Positions 1-7,749 of a stretch of DNA of 14,407 nt are shown here, in pieces. The stretch lies in the NCBI GenBank assembly GCA_900544455.1, contig UQVJ01000040.1, forward strand, positions 1-14,407, written 5' to 3'. This DNA comes from an uncultured Eggerthella sp. (GTDB lineage: Bacteria; Actinomycetota; Coriobacteriia; Coriobacteriales; Eggerthellaceae). Position 1 is the first letter of the stretch. Each line of letters opens with the position of its first letter. The notes under the pieces are model-generated. The model was not told where the DNA came from. It saw nothing but the letters and a program-made list of their open reading frames with translations, and did not search any database. A program made the translations under genes and the position numbers.

Positions 1-2247
1 ACTGCCAATAGGAAGCAAGCCAACCTCGGCAAGGGGCGTAACCGTGGCGAACCACGGGGTGAAATCATCTGTATTCAGCAAATCGAGATAGCTCTCATGC
101 GCCACAGCATCCAGCTCTTTAGCGATACCAGAGAATTCGCTGGTCATCTGAGTGTTGGTATGCTCAATTGAAGGAGCCGAGCTCAACAACGTTGCCGCTG
201 CCACACTTTCCACATGACGCTGGGCAAGAACAGGATTCCCGTAACGGGCAAAAATTACCTCTCCCTGCTCAGTGACCTTGAAGCAGCAGTTCACCGAACC
301 CTTCGGCTGCGCCAAGACCGCACGGTTTGCAGGCCCGCCGCCACGCCCAACCGCGCCGCCGCGACCGTGCATCATAACAAGATCGATACGATTGCGTTCT
401 GCCCATTGGGCAATACGGCCCTGAGCCGAATGCAATGCCAACGTTGCCGTGGTCGGACCGGCGTCTTTCGATGAGTCCGAATACCCCAGCATCACTTCCA
501 TCTTGCGGTTGGTTTGGGCGAGACGGCGCTGTACCGCAGGAAGCTCCAGCATTTCATCCAGAACCTCGACACAGCCCTCCAAGTCCTCCAGCTGCTCAAA
601 CAAAGGAATAACATCCAGGTCGGGAACATCTTCAGCATGAGCGAAGGCAAGTTGCGCCAGCTCATACACATCGGCAACATGCTGAGCGCTCTTCGTGAAC
701 GAAATAATGTAGCGATGGGCCATTTTCTTGCCATAACGACGCTGGATTGAGCCGATGGCGCGGAACGTATCAAGAACCTCTCGGGTCATGGGCTGCAAAT
801 TTCCATGAATTCCATTTTCGCGGATATCTGCCAACGCGCGCTCATGAACCACTGAATGCTGGCGGAACTCCATTTCCACCATATGGAATCCAAAGGTCTC
901 CGCCTGCCACATAAGCGTCTGCACAGGGCCGAACGCAGCACGCACTGCACCCGCCTCAACAAGCGAACGCTGCACTACCCGAAGGTCAACTAAAAAATCT
1001 TCAACACAACGGTACATCGTGTCAGCATTACGCGTAACGGTAGCGTCAAGACGCGCCGCCATAACGAGCATTACCGCACGATGCGGCTCAGAAGCGGAAA
1101 TAACCTCAGCTCGGCCGGTTAGAACTTCGCTCATTTCAACCTGGTGATTCCAGAGATTCAGGAGCTCAGCTGAAGGTGAGGTGTAGCCCGATTCTAAAGT
1201 TAGGTTACGCCCCACCGTGCGACATGCCTCCGCCAAAGCGGAAACCATATGAGCGGAAAATTTTGCGGCTACCTGACGACTCACCTTCGCGGTTACGTTC
1301 GGGTTGCCATCGCGATCAGACCCGATCCAACTTCCTAAGCGGAAAAACGGCGGACAAACTGGCTTGACACGACCCGCTTTTTCTCCAAGAACCCAGTCGT
1401 CGAATCGACGGTAAATTTTAGGAATGGTGGTGAAGAGCGTATTGTCGAACACATCGATAATAGTGTCCGCTTCCTCGACAGGCGTAGGCTTCTTCACCGA
1501 AATAGGCGAAGTGCGCACCAATGCATCTATTTCCTGAAGCAAATGACGCTCGTTTTCCGCCAAATCGGAACCGCCCATATAAGGACGTTCGGCCAGCAGC
1601 AATGCTATACGGCGGATTTTCCCCTCGACCGCTTTACGGCGCGCCTCGGTGGGATGAGCCGTAAACACTGGGTGGAACTCCAAACGATTCAGCAATTCAG
1701 TTGCACGACCCACGCCCATTTCATCTACCAACCGGCGATAGGCAACGGTAAGCTCATTGGTCGGGTCGGTTTCCATTTGCTGAAGGGGTTCACGACCACG
1801 CTCGCGCAACGTCTTAACGCGATAGTTTTCCTCAGAAAGATTTGCCAAATGGAAAAATGAGGTGAATGCTCGCACCACTAGCTGAGCGCGCTCAATAGGA
1901 AGCATGTCAAGAAGATCAACCGCTTCGCGAAATGCCTTGTTCCCCTCAGTTGAAGGAAGTGGGATACCTTGATCGTCAACAGGCTCATCGCTCGCAGCGC
2001 TTCCTGGGTCGCCCTCGTTTGCGGCGATGACGCTTTGCAGAAGCTTATCGAACAAACCTCGAATTTCAGGATCGTACTCATCGAGCACTTTGCGCTCAAG
2101 ACGAAGGAACAGGGCAAGGTCGCCCCGCAAGCTATCAGGAATATCGATCTCTGCCAGCGGAAGGCTATTTACGGCACCTTCCGCGCATAGAGAAGCGCAT
2201 TCTGCAGATGGGGTCTGGGCGGACATAGCAGAGGATGGGGTTTCCAT
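1..2247 (-). CDS. ppc: Phosphoenolpyruvate carboxylase, partial (C-terminus outside window)
   Basis: Carboxylates PEP with bicarbonate to give oxaloacetate and phosphate, an anaplerotic cytosolic step. The frame is open for 749 codons from ATG 2247 to the window edge with no stop, so roughly the last 130-180 residues are missing. Diagnostic motifs are all present: FTAHPTEA with the catalytic His at residue 198, GSDRDGNPNVT, GYSDSSKDAG with Lys 594, and MHGRGGAVGRGGGP with His 627, Arg 629 and Arg 635. The visible end, LLPIGS, is the start of the family's IGSRPA segment. ATG 2247 is preferred because AGAGGG lies 6 bases upstream; the in-frame ATG at 2226 has no ribosome-binding site. His 198 corresponds to His 138 of the E. 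coli enzyme, so the N-terminus is about 60 residues longer. It is divergent from the EamA transporter gene. Identity is near certain. Confidence 0.97.
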   Translation of the reverse strand, partial: METPSSAMSAQTPSAECASLCAEGAVNSLPLAEIDIPDSLRGDLALFLRLERKVLDEYDPEIRGLFDKLLQSVIAANEGDPGSAASDEPVDDQGIPLPSTEGNKAFREAVDLLDMLPIERAQLVVRAFTSFFHLANLSEENYRVKTLRERGREPLQQMETDPTNELTVAYRRLVDEMGVGRATELLNRLEFHPVFTAHPTEARRKAVEGKIRRIALLLAERPYMGGSDLAENERHLLQEIDALVRTSPISVKKPTPVEEADTIIDVFDNTLFTTIPKIYRRFDDWVLGEKAGRVKPVCPPFFRLGSWIGSDRDGNPNVTAKVSRQVAAKFSAHMVSALAEACRTVGRNLTLESGYTSPSAELLNLWNHQVEMSEVLTGRAEVISASEPHRAVMLVMAARLDATVTRNADTMYRCVEDFLVDLRVVQRSLVEAGAVRAAFGPVQTLMWQAETFGFHMVEMEFRQHSVVHERALADIRENGIHGNLQPMTREVLDTFRAIGSIQRRYGKKMAHRYIISFTKSAQHVADVYELAQLAFAHAEDVPDLDVIPLFEQLEDLEGCVEVLDEMLELPAVQRRLAQTNRKMEVMLGYSDSSKDAGPTTATLALHSAQGRIAQWAERNRIDLVMMHGRGGAVGRGGGPANRAVLAQPKGSVNCCFKVTEQGEVIFARYGNPVLAQRHVESVAAATLLSSAPSIEHTNTQMTSEFSGIAKELDAVAHESYLDLLNTDDFTPWFATVTPLAEVGLLPIGS

Positions 2248-2319
2248 CGAAGTCCCTCTTTCTGACGATTCGCCCAAAACGCAAGCGGATCGACGCACTG
2301 ACGGTAAAGAATGCACTTG

Positions 2320-2325
2320 AGTATA
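2320..2325 (-). promoter_or_regulatory. Candidate -10 element for ppc
   Basis: On the minus strand this reads TATACT, a strong -10 match, about 72 bases before the ppc start codon. No good -35 hexamer sits 16-18 bases further upstream, so this is a weak prediction based on one element only. Confidence 0.3.
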
Positions 2326-2381
2326 GAAGATTGAACACGTTTTACCGCTACACTTTACCTAAATAAAGCAAATCACTACAC

Positions 2382-2397
2382 CTGCTTCCCGAAGCAG
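2382..2397. repeat. Short perfect inverted repeat in the ppc/EamA divergent gap
   Basis: CTGCTTC-CC-GAAGCAG is a 7-base inverted repeat with a 2-base centre, ending about 31 bases before the GTG start of the transporter gene. It could be an operator or a small leader hairpin. No T-tract follows, so it is not a terminator. Its function is unknown. Confidence 0.4.
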
Positions 2398-2428
2398 CAA
2401 GCATCGGCACCATGGAACGAGGAAACCA

Positions 2429-3337
2429 GTGAATCGGCCAGCCATTGGCAAAGAGACCTTAGCGATCCTGCAGATTTTGTCTGCAGGCATATTGTGGGGG
2501 CTTGTTGGACCGTTGGTTAAACTGATGGAATTGCATGGCTCAACGGCAGCGAGCACAAGCTTCATCCGAATGCTTTTCGCTTTTCTAATCATGACCGCAT
2601 TCACCGCCGTAAAATTCGGACCGAAAGCGCTGATAATCGACAAGCGAACCCTTGTTGCCTGCGCTATGCTGGGCGTTGTTTCCAACGGTATCTACAACAT
2701 GTTCTACACCATGGCAATAGCCAATGCCGGCATCGCCGTTTCAGCAGTGCTGCTAAACACTGCACCTATTTTTACTACCGTGTTCTCGATGCTGATATTC
2801 CATGAGGGTATTTCCCTTTTGAAAGTTATCGCCCTCTGCATCAACGTGGTAGGCTGTTCGCTAGCAGCTACGGGAGGCCAACTTGACCTGGACGTACTAT
2901 CGGTTGTAGGGGTTAGCTGCGGCATTGCATCGGGGTTCACCTACGGAATGGCGGCGATCATTACGCGCATTGCGGGAAGCACCACCAATACCTACGTCAT
3001 GAGCTCTTACAGCTACCTGTTCGCCACAATTTCTGTTCTGGTTCTATTCCAGCCATGGACATGCCCCGAATCGTACAATGGCGCAACCATAGGTTATGGA
3101 TTCTTACTGGCACTGATTCCCACTTCACTGGCATACCTGCTGTACTACAAAGGCATTCTAAAGATAAGGGAAACAAGCAAGGTTCCCATCATCGCTTCCG
3201 TAGAAATGATAGCAACCGCCATCATAAGCGTTGCGTTCTTCGGCGAGATTTTATCCCCTGCCGCCATCTTCGGCATCGTATTGGTTGTTGCCTCCATTGC
3301 CCTGATGAGCGTCAGAGTAAGCGCACGACGCCGTTGA
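2429..3337 (+). CDS. EamA/DMT-family transporter (putative small-molecule exporter)
   Basis: A 302-residue, very hydrophobic protein with the usual length and two-repeat layout of EamA (drug/metabolite transporter) proteins: about ten membrane helices, first EamA repeat near residues 10-140 and second near 155-295. The first helix segment (AGILWGLVGPLVK) and the repeat-ending pattern (FGEILSPAAIFGIVLVV) are typical. The substrate cannot be told from sequence; relatives export amino acids, nucleobases or other metabolites. Translation starts at GTG 2429, supported by AGGA about 5 bases upstream. A nearby ATG at 2412 is in another frame and stops at once. A basic tail (RVSARRR) follows the last helix, consistent with a cytosolic C-terminus. 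It ends 28 bases before the convergent MATE gene, with no clear terminator between them. Confidence 0.9.
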   Translation: MNRPAIGKETLAILQILSAGILWGLVGPLVKLMELHGSTAASTSFIRMLFAFLIMTAFTAVKFGPKALIIDKRTLVACAMLGVVSNGIYNMFYTMAIANAGIAVSAVLLNTAPIFTTVFSMLIFHEGISLLKVIALCINVVGCSLAATGGQLDLDVLSVVGVSCGIASGFTYGMAAIITRIAGSTTNTYVMSSYSYLFATISVLVLFQPWTCPESYNGATIGYGFLLALIPTSLAYLLYYKGILKIRETSKVPIIASVEMIATAIISVAFFGEILSPAAIFGIVLVVASIALMSVRVSARRR

Positions 3338-3365
3338 TGCGCGCATAGGAAACATGTACAAACCG

Positions 3366-4730
3366 TCATTGCCTTCCGTAGGATTTTTTCCTCGCATAGA
3401 AGTAAAGTGCGATCATAGTTGCTCCCGTAACGATCCAAGTTACGGGATAGATAAGCATCAGATTCTCAAACGAGCGAATGAGCGGGAACAGCGTGAAAAC
3501 GTACACGATGCGCAAAAGGCATGAGCCCACGATAACCACAATGGTAGGCAGCACCGACCAACCCATACCACGCATACCGCTCGCCGTAACCTCATACGAA
3601 CACGGCATGAACTCAAACAGCTCCACATGCCACAAGCGAATATAGGCAAACGAAAGTGCTCCCGCTTCAGCGGTGAAAATGCCCAAAAACAGATCGCCAC
3701 CCAAAGTGAAAAGCAAGCTTAATGCCAGTGTAGAAACAAACGATGCCGCCATGCAGAATTTCATGACCTTGTCGCAACGCCTATACTGGCCTGCCGCATA
3801 ATTTTGGCCAATAAAGGTAACTGCGGCCTGGGAAAAGGCGTTCACAAAGAAGTAAGTGTAGAACTCGAAATTCATAGCCGCAGATGAACCCGCAGTTGCG
3901 TCTGCGCCAAAGCCGTTGATCTCGCCCTGGATAATAATGTTGGAAAGAGCGAATACTGCACCCTGCAAGGCGGCAGGAAGGCCTATGTGCATAAGGGTTT
4001 TGAGATCGATTCCCACAACCCTAAAATCTTTAAGCACCAAACGGTAGGATTCCTCTTCAGTAAGTAGGAAGTAAACGATAACGGCAGCGCATACAGCATC
4101 GGCGATAACGGTTCCTGCCGCGATGCCAAATACACCTAAGCAAAGAAACTCTACCGCAGCGTAATCGAATGCAATATTGAGCACTGCAGCAATTGCCAAG
4201 GCGTACAAGGGGCGACGCGTATCTCCCTTAGCTCGAAGCACAGCAGAACCGAAGTTGTATATAACCAAGAAAACGATGCCGATGAAGTAGACATGCAGGT
4301 ACTGCGCTCCTTCAGCCCAAGCCTCAGCAGGCATATTCACTGCAGCAAGAATAAAATCGGTTGAAAGAACACCGGCAACAGCCAAAACAAGCGAACAAAC
4401 CACTGCGGCGGCGGCTGAGGTCTGTACCGCACCCTTGATTTTGTCGATGTCGTCGTGCCCGATATGGACTGCGATTACCACGTTTACGCCGACCGACAAA
4501 CCAACGAACACCGCGACAAACAAACTGATAATTGGAGCAACGCCACCAACAGCAGCCAGCGCATCACCGCCCAGCCACTGGCCAGCAAATACCGCATCGG
4601 TGGAGTTCAGCAACTGTTGCAAAATGCTGGTAATAGCAAGGGGAATGGAAAATAGAACGATTTTCTTAGCCAAGGGGCCATGAAGCATATCTATGCTGTT
4701 GGTTTTCTTGCTTTCCGCCGCAGTGCTCAC
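3366..4730 (-). CDS. MATE-family multidrug/toxin efflux transporter
   Basis: 454 residues, the normal MATE length, with about twelve predicted membrane helices in two homologous halves. The N-terminal signature PLAITSILQQLLNSTDAVFAG and the mirrored second-half helix GLPAALQGAVFALSNIIIQG are characteristic. These are cation (Na+ or H+) coupled antiporters in the cytoplasmic membrane that extrude organic cations or other toxic compounds; the substrate here is unknown. The start is taken as GTG 4730 with AAAGG about 9 bases upstream; a later in-frame ATG at codon 15 is possible but would trim the N-terminal tail. It lies downstream of the formate dehydrogenase genes on the same strand, separated by 265 bases containing a long hairpin, so it could be a separate unit or partly co-transcribed by read-through. 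Confidence 0.93.
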   Translation of the reverse strand: MSTAAESKKTNSIDMLHGPLAKKIVLFSIPLAITSILQQLLNSTDAVFAGQWLGGDALAAVGGVAPIISLFVAVFVGLSVGVNVVIAVHIGHDDIDKIKGAVQTSAAAAVVCSLVLAVAGVLSTDFILAAVNMPAEAWAEGAQYLHVYFIGIVFLVIYNFGSAVLRAKGDTRRPLYALAIAAVLNIAFDYAAVEFLCLGVFGIAAGTVIADAVCAAVIVYFLLTEEESYRLVLKDFRVVGIDLKTLMHIGLPAALQGAVFALSNIIIQGEINGFGADATAGSSAAMNFEFYTYFFVNAFSQAAVTFIGQNYAAGQYRRCDKVMKFCMAASFVSTLALSLLFTLGGDLFLGIFTAEAGALSFAYIRLWHVELFEFMPCSYEVTASGMRGMGWSVLPTIVVIVGSCLLRIVYVFTLFPLIRSFENLMLIYPVTWIVTGATMIALYFYARKKSYGRQ

Positions 4731-4882
4731 GCCGCATTACCTTTCGGTTGTCATGTTACGCTGCCGATTCTCCTCCCCTTCGCCCAAATAAGCAACACTA
4801 CGTTATTTATCTCCATATCCACACCGAGGCAGAAGGAGTACCAACCGTTACCCACCCAAACAGGCAGACCCCATCTAAAGAA

Positions 4883-4974
4883 CGCCCCGCCGGCATAATG
4901 AACCGCCTCCCAGGATTCGGATTGAGAAACGATAATCCGAATTAATGGGGTGAAGTCCATAAGCCGGCGGGGCG
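4883..4974. repeat. Long imperfect hairpin / nested inverted repeat
   Basis: Outer arms CGCCCCGCCGGC (4883-4894) and GCCGGCGGGGCG (4963-4974) are perfectly complementary over 12 bases. Inside them the minus-strand RNA can continue with AUGGAC/GUUCAU, then CCCA/UGGG, and finally a 9-base perfect stem ATTCGGATT/AATCCGAAT (4916-4924 and 4935-4943 on the plus strand) with a 10-base loop. Almost the whole 92 bases therefore fold into one rod interrupted by internal loops. It starts 21 bases after the fdhA stop codon and ends about 150 bases before the MATE start. No T-run follows on either strand, so it is not a standard intrinsic terminator. It could be an ERIC/REP-like interspersed palindrome, a 3' stabilising structure for fdhA mRNA, or a structured leader for the MATE gene. 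No known riboswitch consensus was recognised. Confidence 0.75.
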
Positions 4975-4995
4975 AAGAACAGTTATAGGCCAGCG

Positions 4996-7749
4996 TTACA
5001 ATGCGGATACCCGCACCGCACACACCTTGTATTCAGGCGTAGAGCAAATGCGATCGAGCGCTGCACCGGTAAGCCAGTTGGCGTTGCCATCCTGGAAATG
5101 AAACGGCATCCACGTTTCTCCAGGATTGGTCTTGCCTGAAACGCGCGCCTCCGATTCAATACTTCCTCGACGGCTTTCAACACGAACTTTGTCACCGTTC
5201 GAGATACCTAATCGTTCAGCATCTACCGAGTTAATCTCGATGAACGAATGTCCGCAGATCTCGTTCAAGCCAGGTGTTTTATCCGTCATGGCCGTTGCGT
5301 TGTAGTGGTACAGAATGCGGCCCGTAGTAAGCATGAGCGGGAACCCTTCATCTGGGAGCTCCGCTGAGGGAATATAATCAGCCAGCGAATAAATGCCCAA
5401 ACCACGAGTGAATTTGCCCACGTGCATTATCGGTGTGCCAGGATGGTCCCCATCAAGGCAAGGCCACTGCAGCCCCTGACCCGCGACTTCTTCTGAATCG
5501 AGTCGCTCATGGCTAATGCCATGAAAGCTTGGGGTAAGCTCCGCGATTTCATCCATAATCTGGGCACTTGTAAGCTGTGGCTGAGCATACCCCATGCGAT
5601 TCATCAAATTGATGAAGATGTCGGTATCAAGACGTGTGCCAGGAATGGTGACTGCCGTGCGAATTCGCTGAACACGACGTTCGGTGTTGCTGAACGTACC
5701 CTCTTTTTCCGCGTAACTACGACCAGGAAGAACAACATCGGCGAACTTGGCTGTTTCAGTTAAGAACAAATCATCGACTACCAGGAAATCGAGTGCCTCA
5801 AGCGCCTTAACAACATGGCTGGTGTCGGGATCGGTGCGAACCGGATCCTCGCCAAAGATGAACAAGCCCTTAATATCGCCCGATATCATCTTGGGGAAAC
5901 ACTCGGTTGCATAGGTGCCCTTCCACTTGGGAATCTCAACACCCCAGTGATCCTCGAAGCGTTTCATCACTTCGGCATTGGCCAACTTCTGATAGCCAGG
6001 GAAATCGCCAGGGGTTGCACCCATATCGCAAGCACCCTGCACATTGTTCTGGCCGCGAATGGGGTTGACGCCCGTCCCTGGCTTTCCAAAGTTGCCTGTG
6101 ATCATAGCCAGATTAGACAATGCCATTACACCTTCAGTGCCACTGGTATGCTCGGTGACACCAAGACAGTACACGATAGCAGCGGCACCGGCTTCACCAT
6201 ACAGCTTTGCCGCGGCGACCAAATCGCAAGCATCAATACCGCAAATATCCGCTACGTATTCAGGCGTGTACTTTTCTACCATCGCCTTGAAGTCGTCAAA
6301 ACCTTCAGAGCGTTCCGCGATAAACGTCTCGTCGATAAGACCCTCATGGATAAGCACCCTCGCAACACCGTTAGCAAATGCAACATTGGTGCCAGGATGC
6401 AGTTTCAGATGGATATCGGCTTTAGCAGAAAGGCCGATATTGCGAGGATCGACCACGATAAGCTTTGTCCCCGTTTCGACTGCATGGCGGATCTGCATAC
6501 CGATAACCGGGTGAGCTTCTTCCGGGTTCGAGCCAACCAGCATGATCACGTCGGCATTTCGGGCGATGTCGGTAATGGGATTGGTCATAGCACCAGAACC
6601 AAGGGTTTGAGCTAAGCCGGCAACCGAAGGACCATGGCAAACACGAGCACAGTTATCGATGTTATTCGTCTTGAATACCGTACGTGCCATTTTCTGAAGC
6701 ATATAGATGTCTTCGTTGGCGGAGCGGGCACACGCAAACGCAGCAAGAGCCTGACCGCCAAATTCATCTCGCAACGCCCCCATCTTGGCCGCAACAAGAT
6801 CAAGGGCTTCGTCCCACGTAGCCGGTTCAAGCTCCCCTGTTTCGTGGTTGCGAATTAGAGGCGTGGTGAGACGCTCTTCCGAATGAACAAAATCGAAACT
6901 GCCGCTGCGACCCTTCACGCATAACAGACCGTGATTCGAGGGCCCATCTACGGCTTCGGTATCAACAATCTTGCCATCTTTCACGATGAGATTATATTGG
7001 CATCCCGTAGCGCAATGGGGGCACGTGGTGAGTACGCGTTCAACCTCCCATTCGCGATACTCTGCGCGTCGCTTCATGGTAAGGGCGCCCGTCGGACAGG
7101 CCTGCACACAATTCCCGCACGATTCGCATCCCGTTGTTTTCCAATCGGCGCCAAAAGGAGCCTCGATCGAAGTCCGCAGACCGCGTTTTGAAGCATGAAG
7201 CGAATGGTTGCCTGCCGCATTGTTGCATGCACCCACACACCGCTGACAGCGAATACAAAGATTAGGATCGAACGAAATAAAGGGGTTCGAGTCGAATACC
7301 GGTTTGCGTTTTCCCGAAACCCCAAACGAGGGGTGCTGTACACCAACCTCTCGAGCTACCGCCTGCAGTTCGCACGAACCGTTTTTCTTGCAGCTGAAAC
7401 AATAGTTGGTAGAGTCAAGGCCATGGTCGGAAAGGATCAGATCCATGGTTAACTTGCGATAGGTTACCAAACGCTCCGAAGCGGTGGTAATCGCCATACC
7501 CTCTTTCGCAACAGTTGAGCACGCAGGAACAAGGGCGTCTTCGCCTTCAACTTCAACCATACAAATACGGCACGAGGAAATAGCACTGCGCTCTTTCAAG
7601 AAGCAAAGCGTAGGAATGGAGATGCCTGCCCTTTGAGCAGCATCGAGGATCGTTGCGCCCTTAGGCACTGACACTGAAACGCCATCGACAACGAGTGAAA
7701 CAACCTGCCCATCGGCAGCCTGAGAAGAACTTGCGCATACGTTAGACAT
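4996..7749 (-). CDS. fdhA: Formate dehydrogenase catalytic (alpha) subunit, NuoG-like N-terminus, Cys form
   Basis: 917-residue Mo/W-bis-MGD oxidoreductase interconverting formate and CO2, probably cytosolic since no signal peptide is seen. Order: 2Fe-2S ferredoxin-like domain (Cys 49, 60, 63, 77); NuoG-like His-Cys3 cluster site (His 109, Cys 117, 120, 126); two 4Fe-4S motifs (Cys 165/168/171/175 and 208/211/214/218); then the molybdopterin part with its own 4Fe-4S site (Cys 243, 246, 250, 277). The metal ligand is Cys 371 in CARVCHGPSVAGL, where selenoenzymes have Sec. The C-terminal molydopterin dinucleotide-binding domain is intact (about 800-917). ATG 7749 is chosen over an upstream in-frame start at 7785 because GGGAGG lies 7 bases before it. 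It overlaps the preceding flavoprotein gene by 8 bases (ATGTCTAA), indicating coupled translation and a shared complex. Confidence 0.95.
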   Translation of the reverse strand: MSNVCASSSQAADGQVVSLVVDGVSVSVPKGATILDAAQRAGISIPTLCFLKERSAISSCRICMVEVEGEDALVPACSTVAKEGMAITTASERLVTYRKLTMDLILSDHGLDSTNYCFSCKKNGSCELQAVAREVGVQHPSFGVSGKRKPVFDSNPFISFDPNLCIRCQRCVGACNNAAGNHSLHASKRGLRTSIEAPFGADWKTTGCESCGNCVQACPTGALTMKRRAEYREWEVERVLTTCPHCATGCQYNLIVKDGKIVDTEAVDGPSNHGLLCVKGRSGSFDFVHSEERLTTPLIRNHETGELEPATWDEALDLVAAKMGALRDEFGGQALAAFACARSANEDIYMLQKMARTVFKTNNIDNCARVCHGPSVAGLAQTLGSGAMTNPITDIARNADVIMLVGSNPEEAHPVIGMQIRHAVETGTKLIVVDPRNIGLSAKADIHLKLHPGTNVAFANGVARVLIHEGLIDETFIAERSEGFDDFKAMVEKYTPEYVADICGIDACDLVAAAKLYGEAGAAAIVYCLGVTEHTSGTEGVMALSNLAMITGNFGKPGTGVNPIRGQNNVQGACDMGATPGDFPGYQKLANAEVMKRFEDHWGVEIPKWKGTYATECFPKMISGDIKGLFIFGEDPVRTDPDTSHVVKALEALDFLVVDDLFLTETAKFADVVLPGRSYAEKEGTFSNTERRVQRIRTAVTIPGTRLDTDIFINLMNRMGYAQPQLTSAQIMDEIAELTPSFHGISHERLDSEEVAGQGLQWPCLDGDHPGTPIMHVGKFTRGLGIYSLADYIPSAELPDEGFPLMLTTGRILYHYNATAMTDKTPGLNEICGHSFIEINSVDAERLGISNGDKVRVESRRGSIESEARVSGKTNPGETWMPFHFQDGNANWLTGAALDRICSTPEYKVCAVRVSAL

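Noticed and set aside
4751..5023. Minus-strand open frame of 90 codons between fdhA and the MATE gene
   Set aside because: It begins inside fdhA in another frame and reads through the long hairpin; composition does not look like a real protein. A 21-codon ORF at its end could be a leader peptide, but it has no convincing ribosome-binding site.
5815..6615. Plus-strand open frame of 266 codons
   Set aside because: It lies entirely antisense to the firmly identified fdhA gene, has no recognisable domain, and is a by-product of codon bias.
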